Source: JACKBK01 sp963707275
Lineage (GTDB): Bacteria; Chloroflexota; Anaerolineae; JAAEKA01
DNA: 64,000 nucleotides
Assembly (NCBI GenBank): GCA_963707275.1
Contig: CAVPPH010000001.1
Span: 558,001-622,000 of the forward strand
Direction of reading: 5' to 3'
This document shows positions 37,113 to 46,900 of the stretch, piece by piece. Below the pieces are notes generated by a model. That model was not told the DNA's origin, did no database searches, and worked only from the letters and a program-made list of their open reading frames with translations. Positions within the stretch are counted from its first letter, which is position 1; every line of letters begins with the position of its first letter. A program made the position numbers and the translations under genes.

Positions 37113-38467
37113 CAAAGCAAGTTACTTTTCCGCACGATTTCATCTGGGGCGCTGCCACAGCCGCTTATCAGATCGAGGGAGGCTGGGACGTTGGCGGCAA
37201 GGGCGAGTCGATCTGGGACCGCTTCAGCCAGACCCCTGGCAAGATCGAGGATGGCAGCACCGGCAATGTCGCCTGTGACCATCACCAGCGCTGGCAGGAC
37301 GACCTGGATCTGATGCAGTCGCTGAATCTGCGCGCCTACCGTTTTTCCATCGCCTGGCCGCGCATCCTGCCGGCAGGCCGCGGCGCGGTCAACGAGGAAG
37401 GACTGGATTTCTACGATCAATTGGTGGACGGTCTGCTGGCGCGCGGCATTCGGCCCTTCGCCACGCTCTACCACTGGGATCTGCCGCAGGCGTTGGATGA
37501 TGCAGGCGGCTGGCCGGCGCGCAGTACAGCCGAGGCATTTGTCGAATTTGCCGATGTGGTCAGCCGGCGGCTGGGCGACCGGGTCAGCGACTGGATCACC
37601 CACAATGAGCCGTGGTGTACCGCCTTCCTCGGCCACATGTTCGGCGTGCATGCGCCCGGCCGTCGGGATGCCGCCGAGACCGCGGCGACGGTTCATCATG
37701 TGCTGCTTTCGCATGGTTGGGCTGTGCCGGTGTTGCGCCAAAACAGCCCGGGCGCGCGGGTCGGCATCGTCCTCAACCCGATGGAGGTTGTGCCCGCCAC
37801 CGGTAGCCAGGCTGATCTGCAAGCCGCCAGGTTGCAAGACGGCGTCTGGAACCGGCTCTTCCTGGATCCGCTGTATGGCAGAGGCTACCCGTCCGACGTG
37901 GTAGAGCATGTTGTCACCCAGCAGGGCGCGGCGTTCGATTTCGTGCAGCCGGGCGATCTGGCAGCCATCGCCGCGTCGACCGATTTTCTGGGCGTCAACA
38001 TGTACACGCATCTGGTTGTCAGCGCCAGCGCGATGACCGGCGATATGCCGCCTATTGCGCCTGTCGATGACAAAGAACGCACCGAGATGGGCTGGGAGGT
38101 GTATCCGCCCGCGTTGTACAAGCTGCTTTGCCGGCTGTACTTCGACTACAAGCCCGCCAGCATTCTCATTACCGAAAACGGCGCCAGCTATTCCGATGGG
38201 CCGGACGCGTCTGGCAGGGTGGCTGATGTGCGTCGCCAGACCTACATCCGCGATCACCTGGCGCAGGCTCGCCGCGCGATGGACGCCGGCGTGCCGCTGG
38301 CCGGCTATTTCGTCTGGTCGCTGCTGGACAACTTCGAGTGGTCGCATGGCTACTCGCAGCGTTTTGGCATTGTCTGGGTGGACTACGAAACGCAGCAGCG
38401 CATTCCCAAGGACAGCGCCTTCTGGTACCGCGACGTCATCGCCAGCAACGGCTTCGATCTGACTTGA
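37109..38467 (+). CDS. GH1 beta-glucosidase
   Basis: A 452-residue cytoplasmic GH1 enzyme, unbroken. N-terminus VTFPHDFIWGAATAAYQIEG, acid/base Glu in DWITHNEPWCTAF, nucleophile Glu in SILITENGASYSDG, and C-terminal YFVWSLLDNFEWSHGYSQRF. It hydrolyses cellobiose or aryl-beta-glucosides taken up by the ABC systems. The start ATG 37109 overlaps the GH18 TGA (ATGA); because GH18 ends in the same frame after its last break, one continuous open frame spans both, which should not be read as a fusion. It is the last gene of the main carbohydrate run. Confidence 0.96.
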   Translation: MTKQVTFPHDFIWGAATAAYQIEGGWDVGGKGESIWDRFSQTPGKIEDGSTGNVACDHHQRWQDDLDLMQSLNLRAYRFSIAWPRILPAGRGAVNEEGLDFYDQLVDGLLARGIRPFATLYHWDLPQALDDAGGWPARSTAEAFVEFADVVSRRLGDRVSDWITHNEPWCTAFLGHMFGVHAPGRRDAAETAATVHHVLLSHGWAVPVLRQNSPGARVGIVLNPMEVVPATGSQADLQAARLQDGVWNRLFLDPLYGRGYPSDVVEHVVTQQGAAFDFVQPGDLAAIAASTDFLGVNMYTHLVVSASAMTGDMPPIAPVDDKERTEMGWEVYPPALYKLLCRLYFDYKPASILITENGASYSDGPDASGRVADVRRQTYIRDHLAQARRAMDAGVPLAGYFVWSLLDNFEWSHGYSQRFGIVWVDYETQQRIPKDSAFWYRDVIASNGFDLT

Positions 38468-38492
38468 CGCGCGCCGACGCAGAGGATAGACT

Positions 38493-38548
38493 CGGTAGTG
38501 CGGTAGTGCGGTAGTGCGGTAGTGCGGTAGTGCGGTAGTGCGGTAGTA
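38493..38548. repeat. Seven tandem copies of CGGTAGTG
   Basis: Seven head-to-tail copies of the 8-base unit CGGTAGTG, the last differing in its final base. It lies between the GH1 gene and the CoA-transferase gene. No coding meaning; such arrays vary in copy number by slippage. Confidence 0.95.
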
Positions 38549-38636
38549 CAATCACGCATCACGGGCCGCAGAATCAGCACGCTCGGCTTACCGAGACGTA
38601 TTTCATTCTCCCCACTTCAGAGAGGCAAGCTGATCG

Positions 38637-39983
38637 ATGAAGATCGTTCCCCAACTCACTGTCGAACAGGCGGCCGCGCTGATCCCTGACGGCGCGGTGA
38701 TCATGGCCGGCGGCTTTGGCATGACCGGCAACCCGGTGCATCTGCTCAACGCGCTGGCCGAGCTGAGTACCGGCGACCTGACCATTATCTCCAATAACGT
38801 CGGCGAGCCGGGGCTGGGCGGCGGGCGGCTGCTGCGCAACGGTCAGTTGCGCAAGGCTATCGGCTCCTTCTTCACCTCCAACCCTGAAGCGGTGAAGGCT
38901 GCGCAAGACGGCCAGATCGAGATCCAGCTTATCCCGCAAGGCTCCATGGCCGAAGCAATTCGCGCCGGCGGTGCGGGCATCGGCGGCTTCTACACGCCGA
39001 CATCGGCGGGGACCGTCCTGGCCGAGGGCGCCGAGACAAAGGTCATCGACGGCAAGGAGTTCGTCTACGTCCCGGCGCTGCGTGCTGACGTGGCGCTGAT
39101 CCGCGCCTGGCAGGCCGACGCGGCCGGCAACCTGCGCTATCGCATGACCGAGCGCAACTTCAACCCCCTGATGGCCACCGCGGCCGACTTGGTCATCGCC
39201 GAAGTGGAGGAGATCGTTCCGCTGGGAGCGCTCCATCCCGACGACATCCACACCTCCGGCTGTTTCGTGGACTACCTCGTCCAGGCGCATACCAGCCTTG
39301 ACGATCTGGGCAGCTCGGCCGGCGGCGACGCGAGCGGCAAGCGGGTCGAGGACGAGCGCATGGCCATCGCCCGGCGCGCGTTGGCAGCGCTGCAACCGGG
39401 CGACGTGGTCAACCTGGGTGTCGGCATCCCGACGCTGGTGGCCGACCTGATCACGCCCGAGCATGGCATCAATCTGCATACTGAGAACGGCATGCTGGGC
39501 GTCGGCCCGGCGCCGGAAAGCGGCGGCGCGCTGGACTATCCTGTCAACGCCGGCAAGCTGCCGGTGACCGCGTTGCCGGGCGCCAGCTACTTCGACAGCG
39601 CCGCCTCCTTCGCGATGATCCGCGGCGGGCACGTGGATGTGGCGGTGATGGGCGGGTTGCAGGTGGACGAGGCGGCGGCCCTGGCCAACTGGGCGGTGCC
39701 TGGCCGGCCTTTGCTGGGAGTGGGCGGCGCGATGGATCTGGCAACCGGCGCGAAACGGCTGATCATCACCATGACCCACAGCGATCCCAAGGGACGCTCG
39801 AAGATCGTGCCCGAATGCACGCTGCCGTTGACGGCGCGCGGCGTGGTGAGCATGATTATCACCGAACTGGCGGTGTTCGAGTTCCCCGGCGGCCAGTTGA
39901 CGCTCACCGAACTGATGCCGGGCGCGACCCTTGAAGAGGTCAGGGAGAAGACCAGCGCGCGGTTCGTTGAGGCAGTGCGCTGA
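38637..39983 (+). CDS. 3-oxoacid CoA-transferase, fused A and B subunits
   Basis: A 448-residue single-chain CoA-transferase. Subunit A (residues 1-220) has DGAVIMAGGFGMTGNPVHLL and ISNNVGEPGLGGG; subunit B (about 240-448) has MAIARRALAALQPGDVVNLG and the catalytic Glu in LHTENGMLGVGPAP. It moves CoA between succinyl-CoA (or another acyl-CoA) and acetoacetate or butyrate-type acids. Bacterial enzymes usually have separate subunits; fused forms exist. It is unbroken. It shows no obvious link to the sugar genes. Confidence 0.9.
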   Translation: MKIVPQLTVEQAAALIPDGAVIMAGGFGMTGNPVHLLNALAELSTGDLTIISNNVGEPGLGGGRLLRNGQLRKAIGSFFTSNPEAVKAAQDGQIEIQLIPQGSMAEAIRAGGAGIGGFYTPTSAGTVLAEGAETKVIDGKEFVYVPALRADVALIRAWQADAAGNLRYRMTERNFNPLMATAADLVIAEVEEIVPLGALHPDDIHTSGCFVDYLVQAHTSLDDLGSSAGGDASGKRVEDERMAIARRALAALQPGDVVNLGVGIPTLVADLITPEHGINLHTENGMLGVGPAPESGGALDYPVNAGKLPVTALPGASYFDSAASFAMIRGGHVDVAVMGGLQVDEAAALANWAVPGRPLLGVGGAMDLATGAKRLIITMTHSDPKGRSKIVPECTLPLTARGVVSMIITELAVFEFPGGQLTLTELMPGATLEEVREKTSARFVEAVR

Positions 39984-40022
39984 TGACTCTCCAACCGCGG
40001 CGCTGAGAACTACAGCAGGCTC

Positions 40023-43000
40023 ATGGCACTGGCATACAGATTTGGACGCCCAACCATCGGTGTTCTGGCGGGCTGGCAGTTCTACTGGACTGCCACCCCG
40101 TTGAGTTATCTTGATCCTGTCTACCGGGGAATTCGACTGGCCGCATCTGAGCTGGATTGCAATCTGCTGCTGGGCTGCGGCATGGGGGCCTCGGCCAGCG
40201 TGACGGATCTGCTGCGCCCTGCCTGGCCCGTGCCATCACCCGACGTGGATTTTGTGCCAATCGGGCCATGGAACACCGACGGACTTATCGCTGTCAACCC
40301 GCTGCATTCTGACGCCCGGTCGTGCTACCTGCAAGACGTGATGGCCAAAGGGCACGAGGTGGTATTCGTCGGCTCGGGCGAACGTGGTCCGACGATCCTG
40401 GTCGACAACGCGGGCGGAATCATGCAGGCCATGCGCCACCTGGTGGACCACGGACACCAGCGCATTGCCTTCGTTGCCGGCAGTCCGCAAGACATGGACG
40501 GGGACAGCGGGGACCGCCTGCGGGCGTACCAAAGCGCGCTGCGAACGTTCGGGTTGGTTGACGATCCGGCGCTGGTGGCGTTTGGCCAACACATCTCCAG
40601 CGCGGGCTATGCTGCCATGCAGCAGATTCTGAATTCCGGCGCACCCTTCAGCGCTGTGCTGGCAAGCAACGACGAGTTGGCGCTGGGGGCGATCCAGGCG
40701 CTGAAAGAGGCAGGGCGCAGCGTCCCGGACGAGGTCGCCGTTATCGGGTTCGACGACCGGCCCGAGAGCGCCGTGCAACAGCCGGCATTGAGCAGCGTTC
40801 AGGTGCCGCTGTTCAGGATGGGATATCAGGCGGTGAAGCTGCTTCTTCAGCGCATGGAAGGACAGAAGGAAGTCGCCGAGCGGGTGCAAGTTCCCACTCG
40901 CCTCGTCATTCGCGAGTTCGTGTGGCTGCGGCCACAGCGCTCCGTTGGCCGACGTACTGTACGCCACTGCGCCGCATCCGGTGACGATGGTTGGGGAGTT
41001 GCAACATGCCCGGCTGATTGAGAAAATGGCCGCCGTCGTTCTGGCTGAAACCCAGAGCCTGCGTGAAAAAGAGGTGCGGACCCTTTGTAAGCAGCTTTTC
41101 GAGGCGTTCCTCGAGGGCATAAACCAGCGCGACAACAACCGTTTCCAGAAGAGCCTGGTCGAGCTTCTGCAACAAGCGACCGCGGGAGGAGACGATGCAA
41201 CACTTTGGCAGGCTGCAATCTCAGTACTGCGCGCCGAGTTGCCGAACCTGCGGGACACCTGGTCCTCGCTCGCTGTTGAAGATGTGGCGCGCGAGCTGCT
41301 GAACGACTCGCGCATCACCATCGGCGCGGTAATGCGCCAACAGCACCGGCACTATGTCGTGGACCAGCAATGGACAAGCGACCGGCTTGGCCATCTGACC
41401 GCAAGACTGTTGAACACGCTGGATGAAACGGAGATCTACGCAACGCTGGCCCAAGGTTTGCCTGAACTGGGAATCGACATGGCCTGGGTCGCGCTCGATG
41501 GACCCCGAGGGAGAAGACCCGATTGCATGGAGTCTTCTCCGCTCCGTGACTGCCCCGGACACAGAAAAGATTTGCCTGCCAAGTCGTTCCTTTCCGCCTC
41601 AGGAGTGGATACCCGGGGATGAACCCTTCAGCCTGGCGTTGCTGCCACTGGTCAGCGGCCTGGGGCGAGCAGGCTACGTGGCCCTGGATGCGGCGCATCT
41701 GGAACTTAACGGTGCTATCGCTCAGCAACTGGCCGCCGCAGTGAACACGGCTCAGTTGTACCGTGAAGCGATGGAGGCCCGCCAGGTGGCCGAGGAAGCC
41801 AATCAAATGAAAAGTCGCTTTCTCTCGACGGTCAGCCACGAGCTGCGCACGCCGCTCAATCTGATCGTCGGTCTGAGTGGGCTGTTGATGCAGGAGAGCA
41901 GGAAGGGCGGGCCTCTGCCTGACATGCTTCTGCGAGACGTTCAGCGAATCCATGCCAGCGCACAACATCTCGGCGGTTTGATCGGCGATGTCCTCGATAT
42001 GGCCAGCAGCGATGTGGGGCAGTTGCGCCTGACCCGCGAGGTCGTTGACCTTGGTCAGGCGCTGCGCGTGGTGGCTGATACCGGGCAGCAGATGGCGGCA
42101 GACAAGGGGCTGGTCTGGCAAGCCAGCCTGCCTGACTCTGGCCCCTGGGTCTGGGGCGATCGCATGCGGCTGCGTCAGGTGGCACTGAACCTGGTCAGCA
42201 ACGCTGTCAAGTTCACCGAACGCGGCGAGGTGAGCCTGAGCATGGAACTGGGACCCGACTCGGTCACGGTGATCGTGCGCGACACCGGGTTGGGCATTCC
42301 GTTGGCCGAACAGGCGGCGATCTTCAATGAGTTTCGCCGCTCAGAGCGCAGTATCACGCGTGGGTATGGCGGTCTTGGCCTGGGGTTGGCAATCTGCAAG
42401 CGCCTCATTGCACTGCACGACGGAACTATCGGCTTGAACTCCAGCGGTATCGACGGCGCCGGATCGTCGCTTTTTTTCACCCTGCCGACCGTGACTCCAC
42501 CCGCGTCTTTGGAGGCGCCGCCCGCTGCTCAGGTGGTCGTCGGCCAAAGTGTGCTGGTATTGGTCCCGCCTATGGGCAACGGTGAGCGTCTGCGTGACCA
42601 CCTTATTCAACGTGGAGTCCTCGTCCGGGTGGAGCAAATGAACGAATCCCGCGCCTGGCTGACGGGATTGCTCGCAGCTCCCTCAGGCGCGATTATTCTG
42701 GACATCAGTGTGGAGCCTGAATACGGATGGGACGCGCTCAAGACCATCAAAAGCGATCTGTTGACACAGGACATCCCGGTGTTCTTCAATTCGATCGCTC
42801 AGGAAAACGGGGCGATTCTGGAACTTGATTTTCTCAGCAAGCCTGTTGATGCGGCTGAACTGACGCGGGTGCTCGAACTGCACGGTCTTGTCGCGGAGAG
42901 CGGTCGCGGAACGCGCACATTTCTGGTGGTTGACGACGATCCCAACACGTTGGACATGCATTCGCGCATCGTGCAGGCTCATTCGCCCGGCAACCAGGTG

Positions 43001-43628
43001 CTCAAGGCACGCAATGGGCGCGACGCGTTGGATATCCTGCAACGGACGCCGGTCGATCTCGTCCTGCTAGACCTGATGATGCCGGAGATGGACGGCTTCG
43101 CAGTGCTGGAAGCTATGCGGGAGCGGGATGCAACGCGGGAAGTACCAGTGATTGTGGTCACCGGTCAGGTGCTGACCGAGGCAGAGATGGCGCGGCTTGA
43201 ATCAGGGTGTTGCGACCGTGCTCAGCAAGGGACTGTTTAGCCTGGACGAGACACTGGCGCACCTTGATGCCGCACTGGAACGCCAGCACAAGCTGAGCAG
43301 TGAGGCGCAGCGATTGGTACGCAAGGCGATGGCCTACATTCACCAGAACTATCAGCAGCCCCTGTCACGCCATGATTTAGCGCGTCACGTTGCAATGAGC
43401 AGCGATTACCTGACATATTGCTTTCGGCAGGAACTGGGAATGACTCCCATAGCCTACCTCAACCGCTATCGTGTGACACAGGCCAAGCTTCTGCTCGACC
43501 AGTCAGACAAGAACATCACCGAAATCGCGCTGGACGTGGGATTTTCAGATAGCGGCTATTTCAGTCGCGTCTTTCGCAAGGAAGCCGGCATGTCGCCGGA
43601 TGCGTATCGCCGTAGCCATGGCAGATGA
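40023..43628 (+). CDS. LacI-sensor / histidine kinase / receiver / AraC hybrid regulator (three frameshifts)
   Basis: A one-chain sensory regulator of about 1200 residues. Residues 1-300: LacI-like sugar-sensor domain without a helix-turn-helix (RPTIGVLAGWQFYW; VLASNDELALGAIQALKEAG; VAVIGFDDRPESAVQQP; ending REFCGCGH). About 305-590: helical linker and GAF-like region. About 595-830: kinase with His in MKSRFLSTVSHELRTPLNLI and ATPase box GLGIPLAEQAAIFNEFRR. About 835-955: degenerate receiver. About 960-1085: true receiver (VVDDDP; Asp in VLLDLMMPEMDGF). About 1100-1200: AraC DNA-binding domain. Breaks near 40921, 41497 and 43198, each +1. There are no membrane helices, so it senses internal sugar. 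It precedes the GH16 gene and probably regulates that locus. Confidence 0.85.
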
Positions 43629-43943
43629 TGGCTCCGACCGACCCGATTGGGTTCAGTCCCGCCCGTTTGGTACGGACAGCGGCGATGCGACGCGAAGCGC
43701 CGCCGTTCTCCATGATTTGTCCCCTGATTTCCCGCTTTTCTCCAAGCCCGCGTGCCGCCTGTCGCGTACAATAAGGTCTGCGGATGGTAGCATTCCCGAC
43801 GCGCCCACGGTAGGGAGTAGTATCGCCCAGATTTCCGGTCAGTTCTGACATAGAGACTGGCTGGCCCACTCTCTCGCCAAAAAGCAACCAGTTGTTGGGT
43901 CGACGGCCCACGTCTTACACTAGATTCACAAGGAGTTACAAAC
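43629..43943. other. Non-coding gap before the GH16 gene
   Basis: There is no gene in these 315 bases. It must hold the promoter and AraC-type binding sites for the GH16 gene, but I see no clear -35/-10 pair or repeated half-sites. AAGGAG at 43930-43935 is the ribosome site for ATG 43944. Confidence 0.5.
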
Positions 43944-46900
43944 ATGCATAAGAGATGGCTCACCCTCATTGCGCTGCCTGTAGCAGTCGCAGGTGTGCTC
44001 CTGATTGCCCTGACCGTTGGCGTCGCAGCCGCCCGTGATCAGGCCAGCCCTGGCGCCATTCAGGCGCTCCCCGTCATCGCCGACTTCGAGGATGGCGTCC
44101 CTGATGGCTGGTTTGTCTACGGTGACTGGGGCAACATCGCTATCGAATTTGAAACCCCCGTGATCAGCGACGCCGATCCCATGGCCATTCCGGGACAGGT
44201 GGGCGCCAACGGCGTGCTCTCCGGCACGGTCGACGTTCCCACCTGGGCCGGCTTCGGCGCAGGACTCAACCCGGTTCAGAACTGGAGCGATTACGACGCC
44301 CTGAGCCTCTGGTTCTACGGCGAAGATTCCGGCGACGTCTTCACTGTTGAGATACAGACGGTCGCCGGGGATGACCGGCGGGCCTCCTTCACCGACGACG
44401 TGGCAGGCTGGAAGCAGGTGATCCTGCCCTTCTCGACCTTTGGCGCCGGCGGCGTCTACGACGTCTCTCAGGTCGACAACTGGGTGATGGTCCTCGACGG
44501 CGTGTCGGGCTCCTTCCTGGTCGACCAGATCGTCTTGGTCAACCTGATGGAGTTCGCCAGCTTTGACGACGGCGTCCCGGCCGGCTGGTTTGTCTACGGC
44601 GACTGGGGCAACATCTCCGTCGAATTCGATACTCCTGTACTCAGCGACACCGATCCTATGGCCATTCCTGGCCAGATAGGCGACAACGGCGTGCTCTCCG
44701 GCACGGTCGACGTTCCCACCTGGGCCGGCTTCGGCGCCGCTCTCAACCCCGCTCAGAACTGGAGCGACATGGAGGGCGTCAGTTTCTGGTTCTACGGCGA
44801 AAACTCCGGCACGGTCCATGAGGTTGAGATCCAGACCGTTGCCGGCGACGATCGCCGCGCCACCTTTGTCGACGACGTGGCCGGCTGGAAATATGTCGCG
44901 CTGCCGTTTGTCACTTTCGGCGCGGGCGGTGCGTATGACGTCTCCCAGGTGGACAACTGGGTCTTCGTCCTCGACGGCACCGTCGGCTCCTTCAAACTGG
45001 ACGCCATGGGTGTTTATGGCGACGCCGGCAGCATCACGCGCCGCGTTGCCTTCGAAAGCGCTACGTTCTCGGTTCCGGAGGGCGGCACGGCGACCATTAC
45101 CGCCACGCTCAACATCAGCCACACGGCGCCCGTAACGGTTACCTTCGCAACAGCCGATGGCACCGCCGTGGCAGGGGTCGACTACGTAGCTGCCACGGGC
45201 GAGTTGGTCTTTGCGCCCGGTGAAACGACGCAGGCTTTCACGGTCGATACGATCGACAACAGCGGGCAGAACGATGACTTGACGGTGCTGCTGGAACTCT
45301 CTGCGCCGCAGAACGCCGTTTTGGGCGCGCCCAGCCAGGCGACACTGACCATCGTCGATGACGAACTGACCACCTCGACCGGCAAATCGCACATCATCGA
45401 CGACTTCAACGACGGCCAGTTGCCCACCGGTCTCGATCCCAACGGCCTGGGCGTGGGCTTCGTTACCTGGAACGCCACAGGCGCCAGCGTGGCAATTACC
45501 ACCACCGACTCGCCGCCTGCGCCAGTACCTGGGTTGGGCGAGCCGAATTCGGTGTTGAACGAGGCGTTGACCATCGGACCCGGCCAGTGGGCCGGTTTCA
45601 CCCATGCCTTTTCTAACGAGGCAGTTGACGAATGGGTGCCGCAGGACTGGTCCCCATATGTCGGGTTCAGCGTCTGGCTCTACGGCAACAACACCGGCGG
45701 TACGTTGTTCGTCGACATCCTGGACAACCGCAACCCCGGCTCCACCACCGATGACGCCGAACGCTGGAGCGTGGACATCCCCGACAACTTCAGCGGCTGG
45801 CAATACTTCGAGCTTCCGTGGGCCGACTTCCACCGCAAGGACATCGGCAACGGTGCGCCCAACGACGGCTTTACGCTGACCGAGGTCCACGGCTACGGCA
45901 TCGGCGGCTACGGCAACGTGGACATGGGCAGCCAGAACTACTACGTGGATAACGTGGGCGTCATGCTGCGCGTGACCACCGTAGACGACTTCAACGACGG
46001 TCAACTGCCCAGCGGCACAGATCCGAACGGACTGGGCGTGGGTTTTGTCACCTGGAACGCCACCGGCGCGAGCGTGGCGATCACGACCACCGACTCGCCG
46101 CCGGCTGCCGTGCCGGGACTGCCCGTACCCAACGGTGTGCTGCAAGAAGATCTGACCATCGGACCCGGCCAGTGGGCCGGCTTCACCCACGCGTTCAGCA
46201 ACGAGGCCGTGGATGAATGGGTGCCGCAGGACTGGAGCACCTACGAGGGCATCTGCCTCTGGATCTACGGAAACAACACCGGCGGCACGCTGTTCGTCGA
46301 CATCCTGGACAACCGCAATCCCGGCTCAACCACCGATGACGCCGAGCGCTGGAGCCTGGACATCCCCGACAACTTCTCCGGTTGGCAGTTCTTCCAGTTC
46401 GCCTGGAGCGACTTCCATCGCAAGGACATCGGCAATGGCGCGCCCAACGACGGGTTCACCCTGACTGAGGTATACGGCTACGGCATCGGCGGCTATGGCA
46501 ATGTGGACATGGGTAGCAATACCTACTATGTAGATCAGGTGTCGATCTTCGGCAACACCGGCGGGCTGGTCGAGCCGCTGGCGATCGAGTTCGCCAGCAG
46601 CAGTTATGAAGTGTCTGAGGGCGACACCGCGATTATCACGGTCACTCTCAACATGACCTCCGAGCTGCCGGTATCCATCAACTACACTACCGCGGAAGGC
46701 TATGCCACGCCAGATCGTGACTACATCCCCACCAGCGGCACTCTGGTCATCGATCCCGGCCAGCTTGAGCAGACGTTCCAGGTCGATACCCTGATGGACT
46801 ACAAGTACGAGGGGGACCAGAACCTGATGCTCAACCTGCGCGATCCTGTCAATGCCGACGCCGGCTTCCAGGTGCAGGCCGTGTTGACCATCCTTGAGAC

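Noticed and set aside
36734..38467. Apparent 577-residue fusion of a GH18 tail with GH1
   Set aside because: The GH18 C-terminus is in the same frame as GH1 only because of an upstream +1 break; the true GH18 end (IRKGIQP, TGA) overlaps a normal GH1 start with its own N-terminus.
38493..38548. Replication iterons
   Set aside because: An 8-base unit without DnaA boxes, AT-rich region or replication gene nearby; a simple microsatellite is enough.
40023..40990. Stand-alone LacI regulator
   Set aside because: The sensor domain lacks any helix-turn-helix at its N-terminus, and its C-terminus (REF-CGCGH) continues into the kinase part after one base is removed.
43926..46190. Long open frame on the minus strand opposite the GH16 gene
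   Set aside because: Composition is the mirror of repeated binding modules on the plus strand, with no homology or start signal. The plus-strand protein is clear.
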